64,000 nt of DNA from Poecilobothrus nobilitatus (GCA_947095535.1 OX352774.1:214136965-214200964), one strand, 5' to 3'. Numbered from the stretch's first letter, positions 25,201-39,700 are shown. Numbers and translations: made by a program. The notes: a model not told the origin generated them from the sequence alone.

Positions 25201-26717
25201 AAAAGTTTCGTTACAAGAAAAAAAATTGGTTTTCTTTAATTTTAGACTTTTCATAAGTAAATTTACTAGTTCAAGCTCAAATTTAATTATAATGAGATAT
25301 ATATTTTACTTACATAATTTATTTAATTGAAACCAAAAGGAATAAATTTGAATTCAATTAAGAAAAAAAAACTAAGAAGTTAGAATAAATTAAGGACAAA
25401 ATAACATTTTTGTTTTCCTATATCCTAAAAATACCTTTTCATTAAACCAAAAAAAAAAATTTTTTACAACTTAACATAGATTGCTTATACTGGGCCTTAG
25501 AAAATTCTTAGGTTAGGAAAAATATAATTTACTTTTGTTTTATATTCAACACCAATTCATTCATAATGAAAAATTTCAATATAAATTTTTAGAAGATTTA
25601 TTATAGATAAAATAAAAGTTATCTCTTAACATTTTTAGATAAATTGATGCTATCACAAAATTATTCATAGACGAGCTGAGAATTTTTTTTTTTTTGTTGT
25701 TTTTATTGATGCAGACTGAACTATCACGTCAGTAATCACTAGACTCTAGGTCCTTAGTGTACATTTTAAACGAATTTATTTGGCCAGAATTGGTATTAAG
25801 TTACCCTAGATTCATGCCACAATGATACCAGTCTGACAAAAGAAGCTTTGACAATTTCTCAGATCCATGTCATGTCATAGTTATCATCATGTTTCAAATT
25901 TAAAATCATCAACATTTTAATTCAAAATTTTGTAATCAAAAAAAAAATATTATTTTGTTTGTAAAAATACTTAAAAGATACCATCTATTTTTAAAGAAAT
26001 TTTGATTTTTTTTAAAATAATGTAAAGGCATTCAAATTATTTTCAAGGTTGATATACAACAATCATTATAATAAATGTATATTCGTTCAATAATCAACAG
26101 TATCTAAATTGATATTATTGTTGTTAAGAATACTTAATATTATGATTGGCAAATTACTAAAAAAGCTTAATCAAATTAATTAAAAACGTGGTATGGTATT
26201 GTTATACCTTTAAGGTTTTTAAATAGAAAATTAAAATTATCGATAAACAACAAGTTATTGGTGCACAAATTATTTATTAACTCAATCTGGTCTTATCAGC
26301 TCAAATATAGGTTTCCCCAGCAAATATAGGTTTCCCCAGAAATTATTTGTAATTTGAATTATAAAGAGCTAAATCTGTAATATTTTTATCTATTTACAAG
26401 TATTAAAGCTTAAGTATACATGTCATTAGACTTTTAATAATGTAAAATACATTCAAAATATTTTTATTATATTTTATATTAAAAAATAAAATGTTTCATA
26501 TAAATTAAAAAAATTGCATTTAACAAAAATCTCAGAAAATAATATCTGTAAATCACAGAATACATTATTTAATTTTTTATTTACTATTACAACTATAAGC
26601 CATTTAAATAAATAAATTATTGTTATGGTTCTATAGTCCAAGTCAAGGATTATTTTCATATTTAATATTTTCATTCAAAATTCAAGAATATATTCTATGT
26701 ACATTATATATAAATAT
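16872..26717. other. Long AT-rich non-coding stretch
   Basis: Nearly 10 kb with no exon that I can support. It is rich in homopolymers, TA tracts (19193-19220, 20845-20870) and short tandem doublings: 21500-21551 (about 27 bp twice, core AATGTCTAATAAATTC) and 26302-26339 (CAAATATAGGTTTCCCCAG twice). The segment 25665-25900 is more mixed in composition but encodes nothing recognisable on either strand. The open frames present are Phe/Lys/Ile-rich composition artefacts. Confidence 0.5.
26302..26339. repeat. 19 bp tandem duplication
   Basis: Two exact head-to-tail copies of CAAATATAGGTTTCCCCAG. A simple recent slippage or duplication. Confidence 0.85.
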
Positions 26718-26719
26718 AT

Positions 26720-26920
26720 ATACAGGGTGATTCATTAATGAAGGCCTTGAGATATACCATCGTGTAGGGAATAATGTGTATAGATAAAACTTTTGCATGG
26801 GGCACAATTATCACTCTACAAATTTGAAGCTGGGCGGCCTTGAAAATATTTTGTAACAATTTTTTTTTGGTTTGATTAATAAAATACCCAGTCACTGTTA
26901 CAAATTAAAGCATTCTGCAA
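26720..26920. mobile_element. Possible mariner-like fragment, one terminus visible
   Basis: TATACAGGGTGATTCATTAATG at 26719-26740 (core TACAGGGTGATTC) resembles mariner-family inverted termini starting TA-CAGGG. The following 180 bases are more mixed than the background, including a GCTGGGCGGCCTTG stretch. No matching right terminus was found nearby. A similar inverted CACCCTGTA end stands alone at 58130. Confidence 0.3.
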
Positions 26921-29900
26921 AATGTTTTTAAAAATATGATTAACATGCTTTTTTAAATTTATTCATTTAAATCACTATCTTCTTTTGTTTCTCCTCTAAA
27001 TCATTTTCAAGTAAAATAATTAAATTTTTTAAATTTTTGATAGAAGAAAATGCTATTTTTCTTAGTTAGTAATCAAAATAAAAATAATTTGTATCAAATC
27101 TCATTTAAACCCCACAACTCCAAAATTGTTCTCTCATACAAAACTTTTGTCTACACATTATTTCTTAGATGAGGATTTACGTATTTCTTAGATGATGGTA
27201 TACCATACTGTATACATTTTAAAAAAAATATTTAAATTGCAGTTAAGAAAGCTCTGTTTAATTCAACTTCCGTTTATTTAATTTTATAAAATTTTCCTTT
27301 TAATTTATCTAATTTTCATTTAATACGAAAACAAAAATATTAAAATATTTTTTCTTTTTCAAATATAATTTTACATTTTTTTGTTTTATTGTTAAAGAAA
27401 CAAAATGAATGATCCATTTAAAACAAATGAAGATACATTAGAATTACGGTCGTTATTGTATTTTATTTTTTCTCTTTCATTTTGTTTTGGTTTTTTTTAT
27501 ACTTATAAAACATTCTCTAAACCATTTAAATTTTTTTTTTTTTTTTTTTGAATAATAAATCTTTTCGATACTGAAATCACCTCTTTAGGTTTAAAATTCA
27601 AAAACAGTAGGATAACCTCCAAGGATATCAAATCTAAATACGAACGAAATTAACACAAGAAAAAAAAACGAAACGCTAAAAAAAATACAACAATATCGAA
27701 TACAAATGTTTCAAAAGGACGAAAAAAGAAAAATTCTGAAGGCTATTTAAAATACAAAAAAAAAAAAAAAGGATATGAAAACAAAAAACAGCAAACAAGT
27801 TTTTTATATATACATATTCACATTTAGTTTTTACCAAAAAATGAACCAAAATAAAAAAGATTGAAGAAAAAGGGTTTCCGTTGGGAAAATTATTTAAAAA
27901 AAAAAAGCAAAAAAAAAAATAAAATAAAAACAAAAATTAATATAATTCAACATAGCACTCATTTCGGAAAAATTAAAAAAAAGTTAAAAAAGAAAGATAT
28001 ATACTAAGAATCATTGAGAAAAAAGAGAACATATACTTGAGTGGAAATCTCATCAGACTTTAACCTTTAAAATAAATTGTTGTTTTTTTTTTTTTTTTTT
28101 GAAGAATTTCTTTCACATTTTTTCTTAACTACTTTTTTTTCTTTTGTTTTTCTTTTTTATTAAGGTTTAATTTTTGTTTTTTTTTTTTTTGAAAAAGAGA
28201 AACACAAAATATAATCTTACTAAAATCAAGCAACTGATCCTTGTCCAACCGCCGGCAACAACGACCTTTGAATTTATACATTTTTGAAAAAAAAAATCCC
28301 AGTGTTTTTCTTTTTTATTGTCTTTCTTTTCTAAATTATCAGACAAATTCTTGTTTAACTTCCATTATTCCAAAAAAAAAAAAATATTCTAAAATTTGTA
28401 CAGTTGCAGTTAAAAATATGTAAGCGTATATTATAATAAATAAAGTATAAAATAAAATCGAATTTTATTAAATTTTACATGCGCATTAACGTGTGGAGAA
28501 ATTAAATCAAATTTTAAAAAGTATATAGTTAAAGGTAGGACGAAGGATATAGTAGGACACTCTTAAAATTTGTTTTAAATAATAGGTTTTATTTTATTTC
28601 AAAATATGTACTTTTAATTTAATTTCAATTTAAAACTAAAAGGCTTAAATTTATATTTTCATCATTATGTCCTTAGGTGTATATAGGATTTAATAACCGA
28701 ACAATAACCGAAAAAGTATTTTCTGTACTTAATATTAATATAGGATTCAAGAATATAATTTGAAATTTTTCTTTGTATGATTGACATCAAAATTAATTTT
28801 GTGGTTTTGTTTTTGGTCGTATGTTCCAATAAATGACACCACCACTTTTAAACGTGTATAAGTAATAATAGAAACAAAAAGAAACGTTTTCATCATAAAT
28901 TACAAAAGATTGGTTTTTAAAAATTTCCAAAAAAAAAGCAAAGGAAAAGGAAAATGCTTACAAAGAATTTTAAAATTTTATTAGTTAAAAACAAAAAAAC
29001 AAACATTAACATTAACATTAAATGAAATCGTTTTAAATAAGTGCAATGCTCTGCAAGAATTTGGTTTTTGTTTTTTTTTTAAGAAATATTTTAAAAATAA
29101 AATGAAAATTTTCTTGAAATGATTACAAAGTCATTACCTTATCAGAGATCTATCTACTCACAGTGTCTGGAAAAAAAAAATTATTGAGCATTTTACTGTA
29201 TTTATACCAAATTAGCTTTTAAACAAAAATTATAAAAACTAGTGATACATTATTATTTTTGCAATTATTTATCAGTTATTTTATTTTTAAACTAACTATT
29301 TGACATAAAATTAAATATGAATACTTTACTAAATTTTTTTATCTTCATTATCCTTTTTTTCCACATTTTTTATATTTTTAATTTTGTTAAGGTACTTGTA
29401 AACATCCTTTCTTTGATTTATCAGTTATCATTCAAATGAAACATAATGCAAACTAATTTCATTTTGTTTAATTCGTATAGTCTACGGAACTTTATGGATT
29501 TTGTGAAACAATCCATAGTAAGTTTCCTATTAAAATTCATTTCAAATTTTATTTTTCAAAAAAAAATTTTTTTTTCTGCTTATTTTTTTCATTTGGAAGG
29601 AAGAAGAAACATTTTGATCTAGAGATAGTAAAGGCAATCAAAGTCATAAAGGATAAATGAATACCATGTACATTTTTTGTCTTTTGAATTTTGAATTAAA
29701 AAATAAATATTTTCTATTTTTGCTATTTTTTACCTCAGTTCTTTTTTCTATTTGAATGCAATTAGAATAAAAATAAAAAACCTTAAGAAAATAAAAAAAA
29801 AGAATGAAAACAACCTTAATTTTTTTAAATGAAAATGAAAAACACCGAGAAAAAAATAAAAAAAAAATACTAAAAAGTGAAAATATTTGAAATTTTGCTT

Positions 29901-32900
29901 TAAAATAAAAAAAAATTCTAGTTTTTAATAATAAAAAAATTAAAAGAAAAAACAAATTATTTACGATTAAAATTAATGGTCATCTTTTAGTAGTATTTTT
30001 TTAGTTCTTGGTACAAATTATGATTTTTAAGAAATTTTTTTTTTGTTTTCCTAATTCCATTTAAATAAATTCATCCTGTATCCTGGAATTTTAAATCTTA
30101 CCAGGATTTTCAACACACTGTCATAAACCACAATATTTTTTTTTTTTGTCTATATTATAATTCTTGTTTCCTATTTAGGGACACACATAAACTAGATAAA
30201 ATGGAAGAAATTTTGTGAATATACGTTTTATTTTGCTTAAAGTAAGTTATCGATAAAATTTTTGAATTTCCTTAACTGGGCATAAATGAAAAAGAACTGG
30301 ACAACAATATTGCTAAACATCGCTACATTTAAATAAAATTTTCAGAGTTATAGGTGTAAGTAATAAAGTTCCAAAAAGTTCTTTTGGTTAAAGACCAAAG
30401 AAAGTCTGCAAAGCAAAACCTTTAGCAAAAGATATAATACAAGACATAAAGTTTTTCAAATTTAAAAAATTGTTACAAATATGAAGAAGAAGAAAACTGT
30501 ATAAAGCTGAACGCATATAAAATGTTGTATTTAGAAATGTAGAAAAACGACTGAAATTAATAATTGGATATTATTACTAAATTTTAACTACACCAACTTA
30601 AGTAGTGGTAGGGTATTTACAATTTGAAATTTAGAAGTTGTAAATAAAAAACACCTACGGAAAGTTCGAGTTAAAAGCTTTAACCAAATATGCAAATTGT
30701 CAAAATAATGAAATACTATGGTGCTTTAAAATTATATTTATATCCGTTTCGCATATACCTTATTATAATGCATGTATACTTTTAAAGTCAACCTAATAAA
30801 ACTTCGAAAAATGTCAAAAAGCAAATAAAAAGATAAATAAAATAAAAACTATAAAATTCTTTTTGAATAAAAAAAAAATTTAAAATTAATTTAAAGGAGA
30901 TAAACTAAACCAAAATTTAATACAATCCTAGAAATACAAAAAAAGAACAATACATGGATATAACAATTCATTTTATAATTCACCTGATTTTTGTATATTC
31001 TATCATCCGGTATATTCTAATTCAAAAGAAAATTTTATTACTTTTTAAATTTAAGAAAATGTTTGCTAACATAGAAAATACATTAAGTTTTTTTTTTCAT
31101 TATGTTTTTTTTTTTGGTTAATTCAACAAAATGGTCCTCATCAGCTAAACCATAACTGTGTTCTAAGTTTAATTAAAAAACAAAAAAAAAACATGATCTT
31201 TTAGAATTTCTAAACATATAAAAAACAAATAAGGAAAAACATAAAGAACAAAAAAAAAGAGCATCAACATAATAATTTAGTAATTGAGAGTTAAACGCAG
31301 TAGACCATAAAAGAAGATACAATATAAGTATAATATAACATCTAGGACAATGCAATGATTTCAAGAACATACAAAAAAGAAAACAAAATTAACAAAAAAC
31401 CCTATAATATTTATATACAAAGTAAAGTGAACATCAAGAATACAATTAAAAGTGGAACCGAAAACAATAAAACAAAAAAAAAAAACTAAAACATTATCAT
31501 GAAAAACTAAACAAACTGAAACTGGCAAAAAGAATGATACTAAAAACCAACACCAAAATCTTAAATATTTCGTTTTATGTTAACGTGAAACCATTATAAT
31601 AGAAAATATAAAAGTAACATTATTATAGGTGTTTTAAGTTGTTAAAAAAAAAAAAAAACATTGTATAGAAAAATATTCAAACAAAGTTTTGACTACAAAA
31701 ATTCTTTTCGGACTGGACAAAAAAGAAAATTATTTCAGTGAATTTTTCCAGACATTTTTAAATTAATTTTATTGCATTTTTTTTTTTTTTTTTAATTTTT
31801 AATTAAATAAAAATTCCAGAATAAAATAACAAAATTCTTTAAATGTGCAAGGAAAAATTTTTTAAATTAAATTTTTTCATCATATTTTTTTTTTTTTTTT
31901 TTGTAGTACACTTATGTCCAAAATAATTTTTTAAAAGTTATTTGCATTTTATGGTTTTTTTTTTTTTTTGTTTCAAAACTTTTTTGTTTTAAAAAAGTGA
32001 TTTGCAATATTAAAAATACAAAGTAAAATATACAACTACAGAAACTATGTACGAATATTTTATAATAATTGTTATTATAAGACAGTTAAATCAAAATTTT
32101 GAATTTTAAAAATCTATTAAATATACTTACAACAATGTATTGAAAAAAATTTTTATTTTAATGTATATCGTCAGATTTTCAATAGGATTTTCATTTAGTA
32201 TATTATATATATATATACATAAATTTTAAATATTTACTTTTTACTTATTTAAGAACATTAACAAGTTTAACATATACATTTCAAAGTTTAAGTTGTGCTC
32301 CTTCAGCACAACAATTAATAAAATTTAGCGCAACAATAAAAATACATTTTATGATACCATCCTTTTATTTCTTAATTGCAATCTTTTTAAAAATAAATTT
32401 TTAAATCAATATAAATCTTTAATTAAAGTTTTTTTTTTATTTAAAATCATTTTTTTTAATTACACATAAAATAGAAAAAAATTATCTTTTCAAGATTTTG
32501 ATTTTTAAGATCAATTTTAAAACAATTCTGACAAATATCCAAACTAAAATTTACAAAAATTATTCTATTAGTTAAAATGGGTTGAGTTTCTTTAATATAT
32601 TTTATATTTTTGAATTTCGGCAGAAAAAGAACTTAAGAAATTTTTTTACACAAAATTGTGTCGGTCTAATGAATGTTTTGGTCCCTTGATGAAAAATTGA
32701 TTTTTGTTCAAATTTTATAATACCTGAAATATGAAACTGTTGCACTTAATATACATTCTTAAAAAATTTTTAAATAAGCATATCATTATGGAAAAAAAAC
32801 TTTTTATATAATTTACAAAGCGTGAAAACAAACTCACTGTAAATTCTTCAAATAAAAATCCTCAATCAAATGTAAGGTACTGCTATAAAATTTAAATTAA

Positions 32901-35247
32901 GTGATAAATTACAAAGTATATATTTATATCATGCTATACATTTTCTATCAAGCTACAAAATTTTTTTTGTATGTCAGTTGTCTCTCTCTCTTTTAAAATA
33001 TTTAAGAGCAAAGATACTAATTAAAATTTAATATTTTTAAAATGTCATTTTATGGAAACGTAAATAAATTACATACCTATAGGTTTTAATGAAGTAATAT
33101 ACAAGGTCTAATATAAGATATTTTGAAAAAATATTTATTTATATTCAAATAAAATTATATCTGGTAATTTTACATTCAAAGAAACACTACAGGAATTTAA
33201 AAGGGCAAAAAATATAACATATTTTAAATAAAGGTCAATATGTATATTAAAAAAAATTAATTATGTATTTAACAAAAAAATATGTAATATTCGCATTAAA
33301 AAGGTTTAGATGTTTGATTTTTCTTCTAGATTTTCTTCAAAAATAAATATTATAGGAAGGCAAAGTACATTTTAAAAATTATAAGAAAAAAAATTTGAGG
33401 TTAAATAAATTATAAATTAAATTTATAATTTTTATATTAATACAAGGTCAGTTTCTTTTTTTTTTTTTTTTGTTTTTTAACATTATTTTTCTATTAATAA
33501 AAAAGCTTTAAATTAATACTTAAAAATTTGATAAACCAAAAATCGTGTTAAGTACATTATAGGTACTATAAAAACTTTTCAACTTAATCAGTTACGTTAT
33601 TATAAAATATCAAGTAAAAAAAATTTTAATTTAATTTCTAAATACAAATTATAAAGTTTCTAAAACAAATTATCCTTTTAATATATAGCAATTTCTAACT
33701 TATTCTCACAACTAATAATGTGTTCAATTCTATAAGACATTATAGAAAAGTATATATATTCATTTGACGATTATTATTGTTTTACATACATGTACGTACA
33801 TGTATAACATACAATATATTTACAAATTCAAAAATCCTTTAATAAGGGGGTATTTATACTTAATATCATTTTTAAACATTAAAAAAATGTTGACATCCTT
33901 TTTCAGCACTTAAAATATATTATTGTAAATTCTGAATGTTTTTTTAAAAATATTAACTGATAAGCCATATTAATTTTAATGATTTTCAACTTAAGTTCAT
34001 TTTAATCTAATCAAAACACCAAAAAAAAAAAAAAAAAAAAAAACAAAATAACACAAAAAAAAGAAAAAGAACGATAAACTTCCATTTAAATTGCATGCAT
34101 CTTTCAGCATATTTAAATTATACTCATACATATATGTACATATAGGAGACCAATATTTATGTAATATATTAAAAACATATAAACTTGTACACAAACATTT
34201 TCTAACAGTCAGTCAGTTAAAGTTAAGTTTTTTTTTTTTTGTTGCAAGCTTACGGCAAAAACGACCAGGTGAACAAAAATAAGTTGGTAGATGTTTGTTT
34301 TTTTTTTGTGTTTTTTTTTTTGTCTTTTGAATTTATTTTTATTACTTCGGTATATGAACTGCAACAAATTAGGTAAACTTTTTTTAGATCATGGCTTCAA
34401 AATTTTCCACTTTTCTTGAGTTTTTTGTTTGCTTAACTTTTTTTCGCACTCTTTGCATTTACATGTATTCAGTCAGAAATCTATTAAAATTTTTATTTAT
34501 TTTTCTCTTTCTTTCTTTCTCTTTTATCCTCTCTCGTAAGTCGTAGTGTTTAATTTTTTTTTTTTATTTCTCTTTTTTTTTTTTTTATAATAATGGTAGA
34601 AGAAAAATTAAAACCGAAAAAAAAAATATCGTTGATAAAAACTAATGAATTTAATTGCATAAGTTGAAGGGTATTCAACTTAAGTGGCATATGAGAAACT
34701 TTTTGTCATAATAATGTGTATTTTTTTTTTTATTGCAGTTTATTATTTTAAAGTTTGTTTAGATGTGTGTGTGGGTGGGTGTATTTTGTAAAAAGAAAAA
34801 CCGAGGAAAAAGAGATTGGATGGGTGAAAATTAAAAAATGCAATAAGGAAGGAAGTTTTAATAGTTATGTCCTCGAAATAAAAAATTTAAATAATAAAAT
34901 ATATACATAGTTAATTTTATAAAATTCAGAAAATTTAAATGTATATATTATATGCTACAATTAACAGTAAAATAAGATTAATATTTGTTGAATTATTTTT
35001 TTTCTATTAAATACAAATAAAAAAAAGAAACAAACAATAATTACATATTTAAAAATGGAGGTTAATGAACTCTTTAAATATCATTTGGGATTAGTATAAA
35101 AAAAAAGGATATTTTAAAGCAAATTTTTGAAATATAATGATAAAATTTAATATAAAATTACAAAAATTAAATCCAAAATTTTATAAATTAAGCATAAAAA
35201 TAGCAATTAAACAAAGAGTAGAAGATTCCTTGTCATCTTAAATGTTA
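26921..35247. other. Long AT-rich non-coding stretch
   Basis: No supported gene. A 48-codon plus-strand frame starts at ATG 27405 after GAAACAAA and reads MNDPFKTNEDTLELRSLLYF followed by a hydrophobic run into poly-Phe; it is the least artefact-like small frame here but has no other support. Long T tracts (28083-28100, 31780-31793, 31886-31903) and an A tract (34021-34043) break the sequence. A pyrimidine-rich CTTTCTTTCTCTTTT segment sits at 34506-34535. Confidence 0.45.
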
Positions 35248-35725
35248 GTTTTTTTTTTTGGGATCTTCCAAAGACACCAAGAATTTTTCCTTGGTAATGT
35301 GAGATTCTTAATGACTAAAGCCACCTTCCCCTTTAGTCAATGTAATGAGATGAAACCCGCAGTATATTGGCTAGCGAGTAGGGATAGGAAAGGTTAGGAA
35401 ATGGATGCGGAAACATTTAATTTGGAGTGGGATTGTAAGGAAACAATAAATCCGCCTATTATTATTACTATTTTGCTAACAATGACTATAGCCGTTACAA
35501 CCAGTTACAACAGGCAGTAGTATATAACACCTTACTGCATGTGGTAATTATTGAAGGCAATCCCCACTGTCACTGCAGGAGCTATTATTATTGGTATTAG
35601 TATTCTTATTAATATTATTATTATTTTACTGCAGAGTCAAGGCCATCAGTGGATTACAATGTGCATTAGTATATAACACCTTCCTGCATGATGATAATTA
35701 TTGTGATAATTATTGAGATCACAGG
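35248..35725 (-). mobile_element. Poly(A)-tailed dispersed repeat, copy A
   Basis: The plus strand starts with a T tract (35248-35259) immediately followed by GGGATCTTCCAAAGACACC. The same junction occurs at 62575-62610, so on the minus strand each copy ends in poly(A), as in a LINE or SINE 3' end. Shared blocks include CAGTATATTGGCTAG, GGGATAGGAAAGG, AATCCGCCTATTATTATT and GGCAATCCCCACTGTCACTG. A sub-unit containing GTATATAACACCTT occurs twice here (near 35520 and 35668), separated by ATT-rich spacer. There is no coding frame across the family. Confidence 0.7.
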
Positions 35726-36178
35726 TTATGCTTAGAACTCTGTAGTATAAATAAAATATAGATTTAGTCATTCAACATTTTGTTTTTAAATATATTCGAA
35801 TATAAATTATACGAATATATCGGATTGATATAGATCATACGAATCTGTTTGGTTATTGAAAATTAAATTGATTTTTTTTTTTTGGTTTTTCAATAATCCT
35901 TACTGTGTTATTTATCTTCTGATAAATAGAATATAAATAAATCATTATATTGCAGCAATAAGAACCGAATTTGAATATTTTTATTAACAATATGACTAAT
36001 AATTGATTTAAATATTATATTAAATTATAAATTATCCGGCACGTAACTTAACTTTCATAGTTTTATATAATTAGTTAAATATATTTTTTAATTCAATTTT
36101 ATTCTTTTAAATTAAATCATAACAAACTATAAAATATTTAAATATTGTTTTTGTTTTTATTTTATTTTATTATTGCAG
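35726..36178. other. Intronic sequence upstream of the first visible protease exon
   Basis: AT-rich DNA ending in TTTTATTTTATTATTGCAG at 36178, a good 3' splice site. The exon after it starts inside a codon (phase 1), so this must be an intron whose 5' side lies upstream. Confidence 0.7.
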
Positions 36179-36783
36179 GACATCATGCTGGTTGTGGTAT
36201 AACAGATGAAGTATCGCAATGGATGGAAAATATACAAAATTCAGCTGTATGGAATGATGATACAGAAGAACCATTACCAACACCAATAAGTGGAATTGAT
36301 AAACAACAACAAAAACAAGAAGATCCTAATCCAGAAATAATTTTAAAACCAGAAAAACGTAGTAAAAATTCTCCACCAAAAAAATATAATATAGATTTTG
36401 AATTACCACATCAAATTTATTCAAAAGAAGCGAATTATCGTAGTCAAAAATTATTTAAAAATAAAAATAAAAATAATTCAGATAAAATAATCGATGAAAA
36501 TAGCCGTATTAGTAATATTAGTATTAAATTAGAAAACGATCATAATCATCAACATCAAAAAGAAAGAGAAAATCAAAAACAACAAAATCAACAACAAAAA
36601 ACAATTTTTAATAATTCATTTTATGAAACAATTACTGAAGAATGGCATAAAAAAGCACATGAACGTGTACGCCGAGCTACAAATGTAAATAGTCGTTCTA
36701 GAGAAGATAATCGTAATACATGCTCTTTATATATTCAAACTGATCCACTTATATGGAGACATATTAGAGAAGGAATAGCTGAT
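36179..36783 (+). CDS. kuz: Kuzbanian/ADAM10-type metalloprotease, exon with prodomain end, furin site and start of catalytic domain
   Basis: This is the first exon I can identify of a membrane-anchored ADAM10-family zinc protease, a sheddase whose fly member Kuzbanian cleaves Notch. It begins in phase 1 after TTGCAG and ends phase 0 at GAT|GTAAGT. The opening GHHAGCGITDEVSQWME matches the ADAM10 prodomain around its cysteine switch (AGC here, GGC in mammals; Cys codon 36193-36195), which keeps the zinc site latent. A long low-complexity insert follows, rich in Gln, Lys, Asn and His (about 36280-36600) and not present in vertebrate ADAM10. HERVRRATN contains a furin-type RVRR cleavage site (36664-36675). 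NTCSLYIQTDPLIW then starts the mature catalytic domain. Upstream exons with signal peptide and most of the prodomain are not visible. The symbol rests on ADAM10 subfamily likeness and on the tail; the paralogue Kul is less likely but not excluded. Confidence 0.85.
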
Positions 36784-39700
36784 GTAAGTTAATTTTTTGT
36801 TTTTAATATTTTTTACATAATACATATAGAATATGAAATATTTCAATTGCTTGAAAAATGACACAAAAAATGGGTCCCTAATTTAATAAAATAAAACCAA
36901 ATTGTTTTTTTATTACAAAGATAATAATTTATAATAAAATCAAAATCGGTAAAATTTAAAATTCAAAATTGAAATATAGAATAATAAATAGCGAAATAAA
37001 AAATGGGCTACTGGCCCCAAACTTCTGCTATTTCATTTTTTGGAACCCTAATATAACTATAAAATTCCTTCTAATTCAAAATCTCTAAACATACATTGAT
37101 ATACATATAACTAATGAAAAAAAAATCGTATAACTCTAATTTTGTAATCAACTCTAAAATTTTTACTAATTATTTTATTTCCATGCATATTTCAATTACA
37201 CGTTATATAAAAAGCACTTTAAACCCCTAGTAATAAATTATTTTCTTTACATATATGTATGTTAAAGGAGATTTTGTAATCAGCTTTAATATATCTGTTT
37301 AATAATGTACGGTGTTCCATTTGTAAGTTCTGTGTTTAGGTCTAAATAAGTTTTTTGCTAATTGGAAATTGCTAAATGTCCAATTTCCAAAATACATATT
37401 ATATATTTTTATATATATTATATACTACTATTTATTATTTTTAGTTATACTGTTATTTTAATAATAATAAAGGCTTAGGGGCATTTATATTAAAATGTAC
37501 TAATTTTACATGTATCATTTAGCTTAGTAAAGCTTTAATTTTGTTGTTCTTTCAATTTCTTCAATTTTTTATATTAAAAACCAAAGGGACATCGGTGGCC
37601 TAGTGGGTAAGATCGTATAAAATACGTTGTAAACACCGAAGGAGTGTGGGTTCGAATCCCACACACGTCGTAAGAGTTATTCCACCTTACGACATTTACA
37701 GCCACGCCTGAAAAAGAAAGGCTGTGTAATTTCCTGTTCACATTTATGTGACAGAGAAATTACTAAAAAAAAAAAAAAATCAGTATGTTCTAAAGTTATG
37801 AGGTTATAAGTAAATATAACAATTTATATTCTAAGATTTTACGAAGATTTATTTTGAAATGTTTATATGCTTCGGATTTGAATCTGTTTAGTACATTAAC
37901 TTGCATTCTATAAAGTATCACCCATATAATCAGTAATTTAATTACTTGTCGTTATATTAAATAATTTAAAAGAAAATTGTAAATCTCGACTCTCGAGTTA
38001 TGACATACCACTGTACATACATATTATACACATTTTGATATAATTTTCCTTTTTTATACATATATATACATAAATATAATGTAATTACCGAAATATCGTT
38101 TTGGGCAATATATGCAATTATCTTTTTTCATTATAATAATTAAATTATTCAAAAATGTCAGACGTGTTTGAATTTTATTAAAATTATTCAAAATAGATAA
38201 AATTCCAACAATTATAAAAATCAAATTGTACAAAAAAATTTTAAAAATGTCTGCTTCTGTTCTATTTTTTTAAATCAATTGATAATCAAATAGAATATAT
38301 ATATAGAATAGTATTTTTGTTATATATACATATCTAAATAATAAAGTATATCTTCCATTTATTTCTATCTTATCTCTTACCTTTGCTCCCCAATATTAAT
38401 GAACATTATTAGATACAAAATTAACTAATTCAACCAAAAATAAATCAGTTCAATAAACTTTAATTAAAAAAAAAAAAAAACAAATACTTAATTTAATAAT
38501 TTAAATCAGCAGGAAATTCCCAAAAAAAAAAAAAAAAAAAAAAAAAACTGAGGAAAACATAATTTTTATTAATGAGAATATTATTTAGATTTGTTGATAA
38601 AATCGTGATGACAATATATAATTTTTTTTGTTAAAACTCTTCAAATTCTTTAAAATAATAAAATAAAAATAAAATTGATGCCTGTTTGTAACAAGCTGGT
38701 TCCAACTCAGTAATTTTTAATTATATGATTATAGTTAATATTTTTTTTTTCTATATGGTAAGTTCACTAAACTGATTCATAATTAAAAAGTTTTATTTTT
38801 ATGGTCAGTACCTAAATTCCCTTACAGGAAATTTTTTTACAGTATTTAAATAAATATTCTACCAGTAAAAATGCTCGTGAACCATCAGTAAAAATAACTC
38901 ACGATAAATATTATTTTGTCAATAAAAATACTTTTTACTGAAAATAAATAGTAATTTAACAGTATTTTCAAGTAAAAATTGCCCGTATAAATATCATTTT
39001 TGTTAGTAAATATTTTAAGAATAAGTTTAGCATAAGTATCAAGTTTTGCAGTAAAACTTCTATAATGATCCTTTTATATTATTTACCTTAAAACATAATA
39101 TTATATAAGTAGAAATATATAATTTTTTATATGATTATAAAATATATATATATGATTATGTATAACAGAGGTATAAACAGCCATTGTCAATTACTTAGTT
39201 GTTAATAAAATGTATTTTAAGATGTATTTTTATTTACGGACATACATTTTTATATTTTAATCAGACTAGTTTGAATTTACTGAACATTGAGAATAAAATT
39301 ATTGAAAAAAAAAAAAAATGTTTACAATAAATAAATGTATGTAGAATTTTTCGATTTGTTTTTATTTTGGTCATAAATCTAATTAATTTAGAAGTTTTTT
39401 TTTATAGATGGGTGGCTAACTTTATTATTTGATTACGTAGGATATGTGGAATAAACATATGTACCTTGTACATATACAATTTTTTATTTAATTTAAAAAA
39501 AAAAAAAAATTCAAAAAATTTTCAACTTTTAAAATTCTAAATAATGATAATTTTTCAATTTTATTTGGAAAATTCAAATGAAAATTTTAATAAAACCCAC
39601 AATAAAAATTGTCTTTGTAATTTTTTTTTTTATATAGAACAAATGAAACAATATAATAATTATCATATTTTTCTCAGTTGATGTTTATAAATTTATAATA

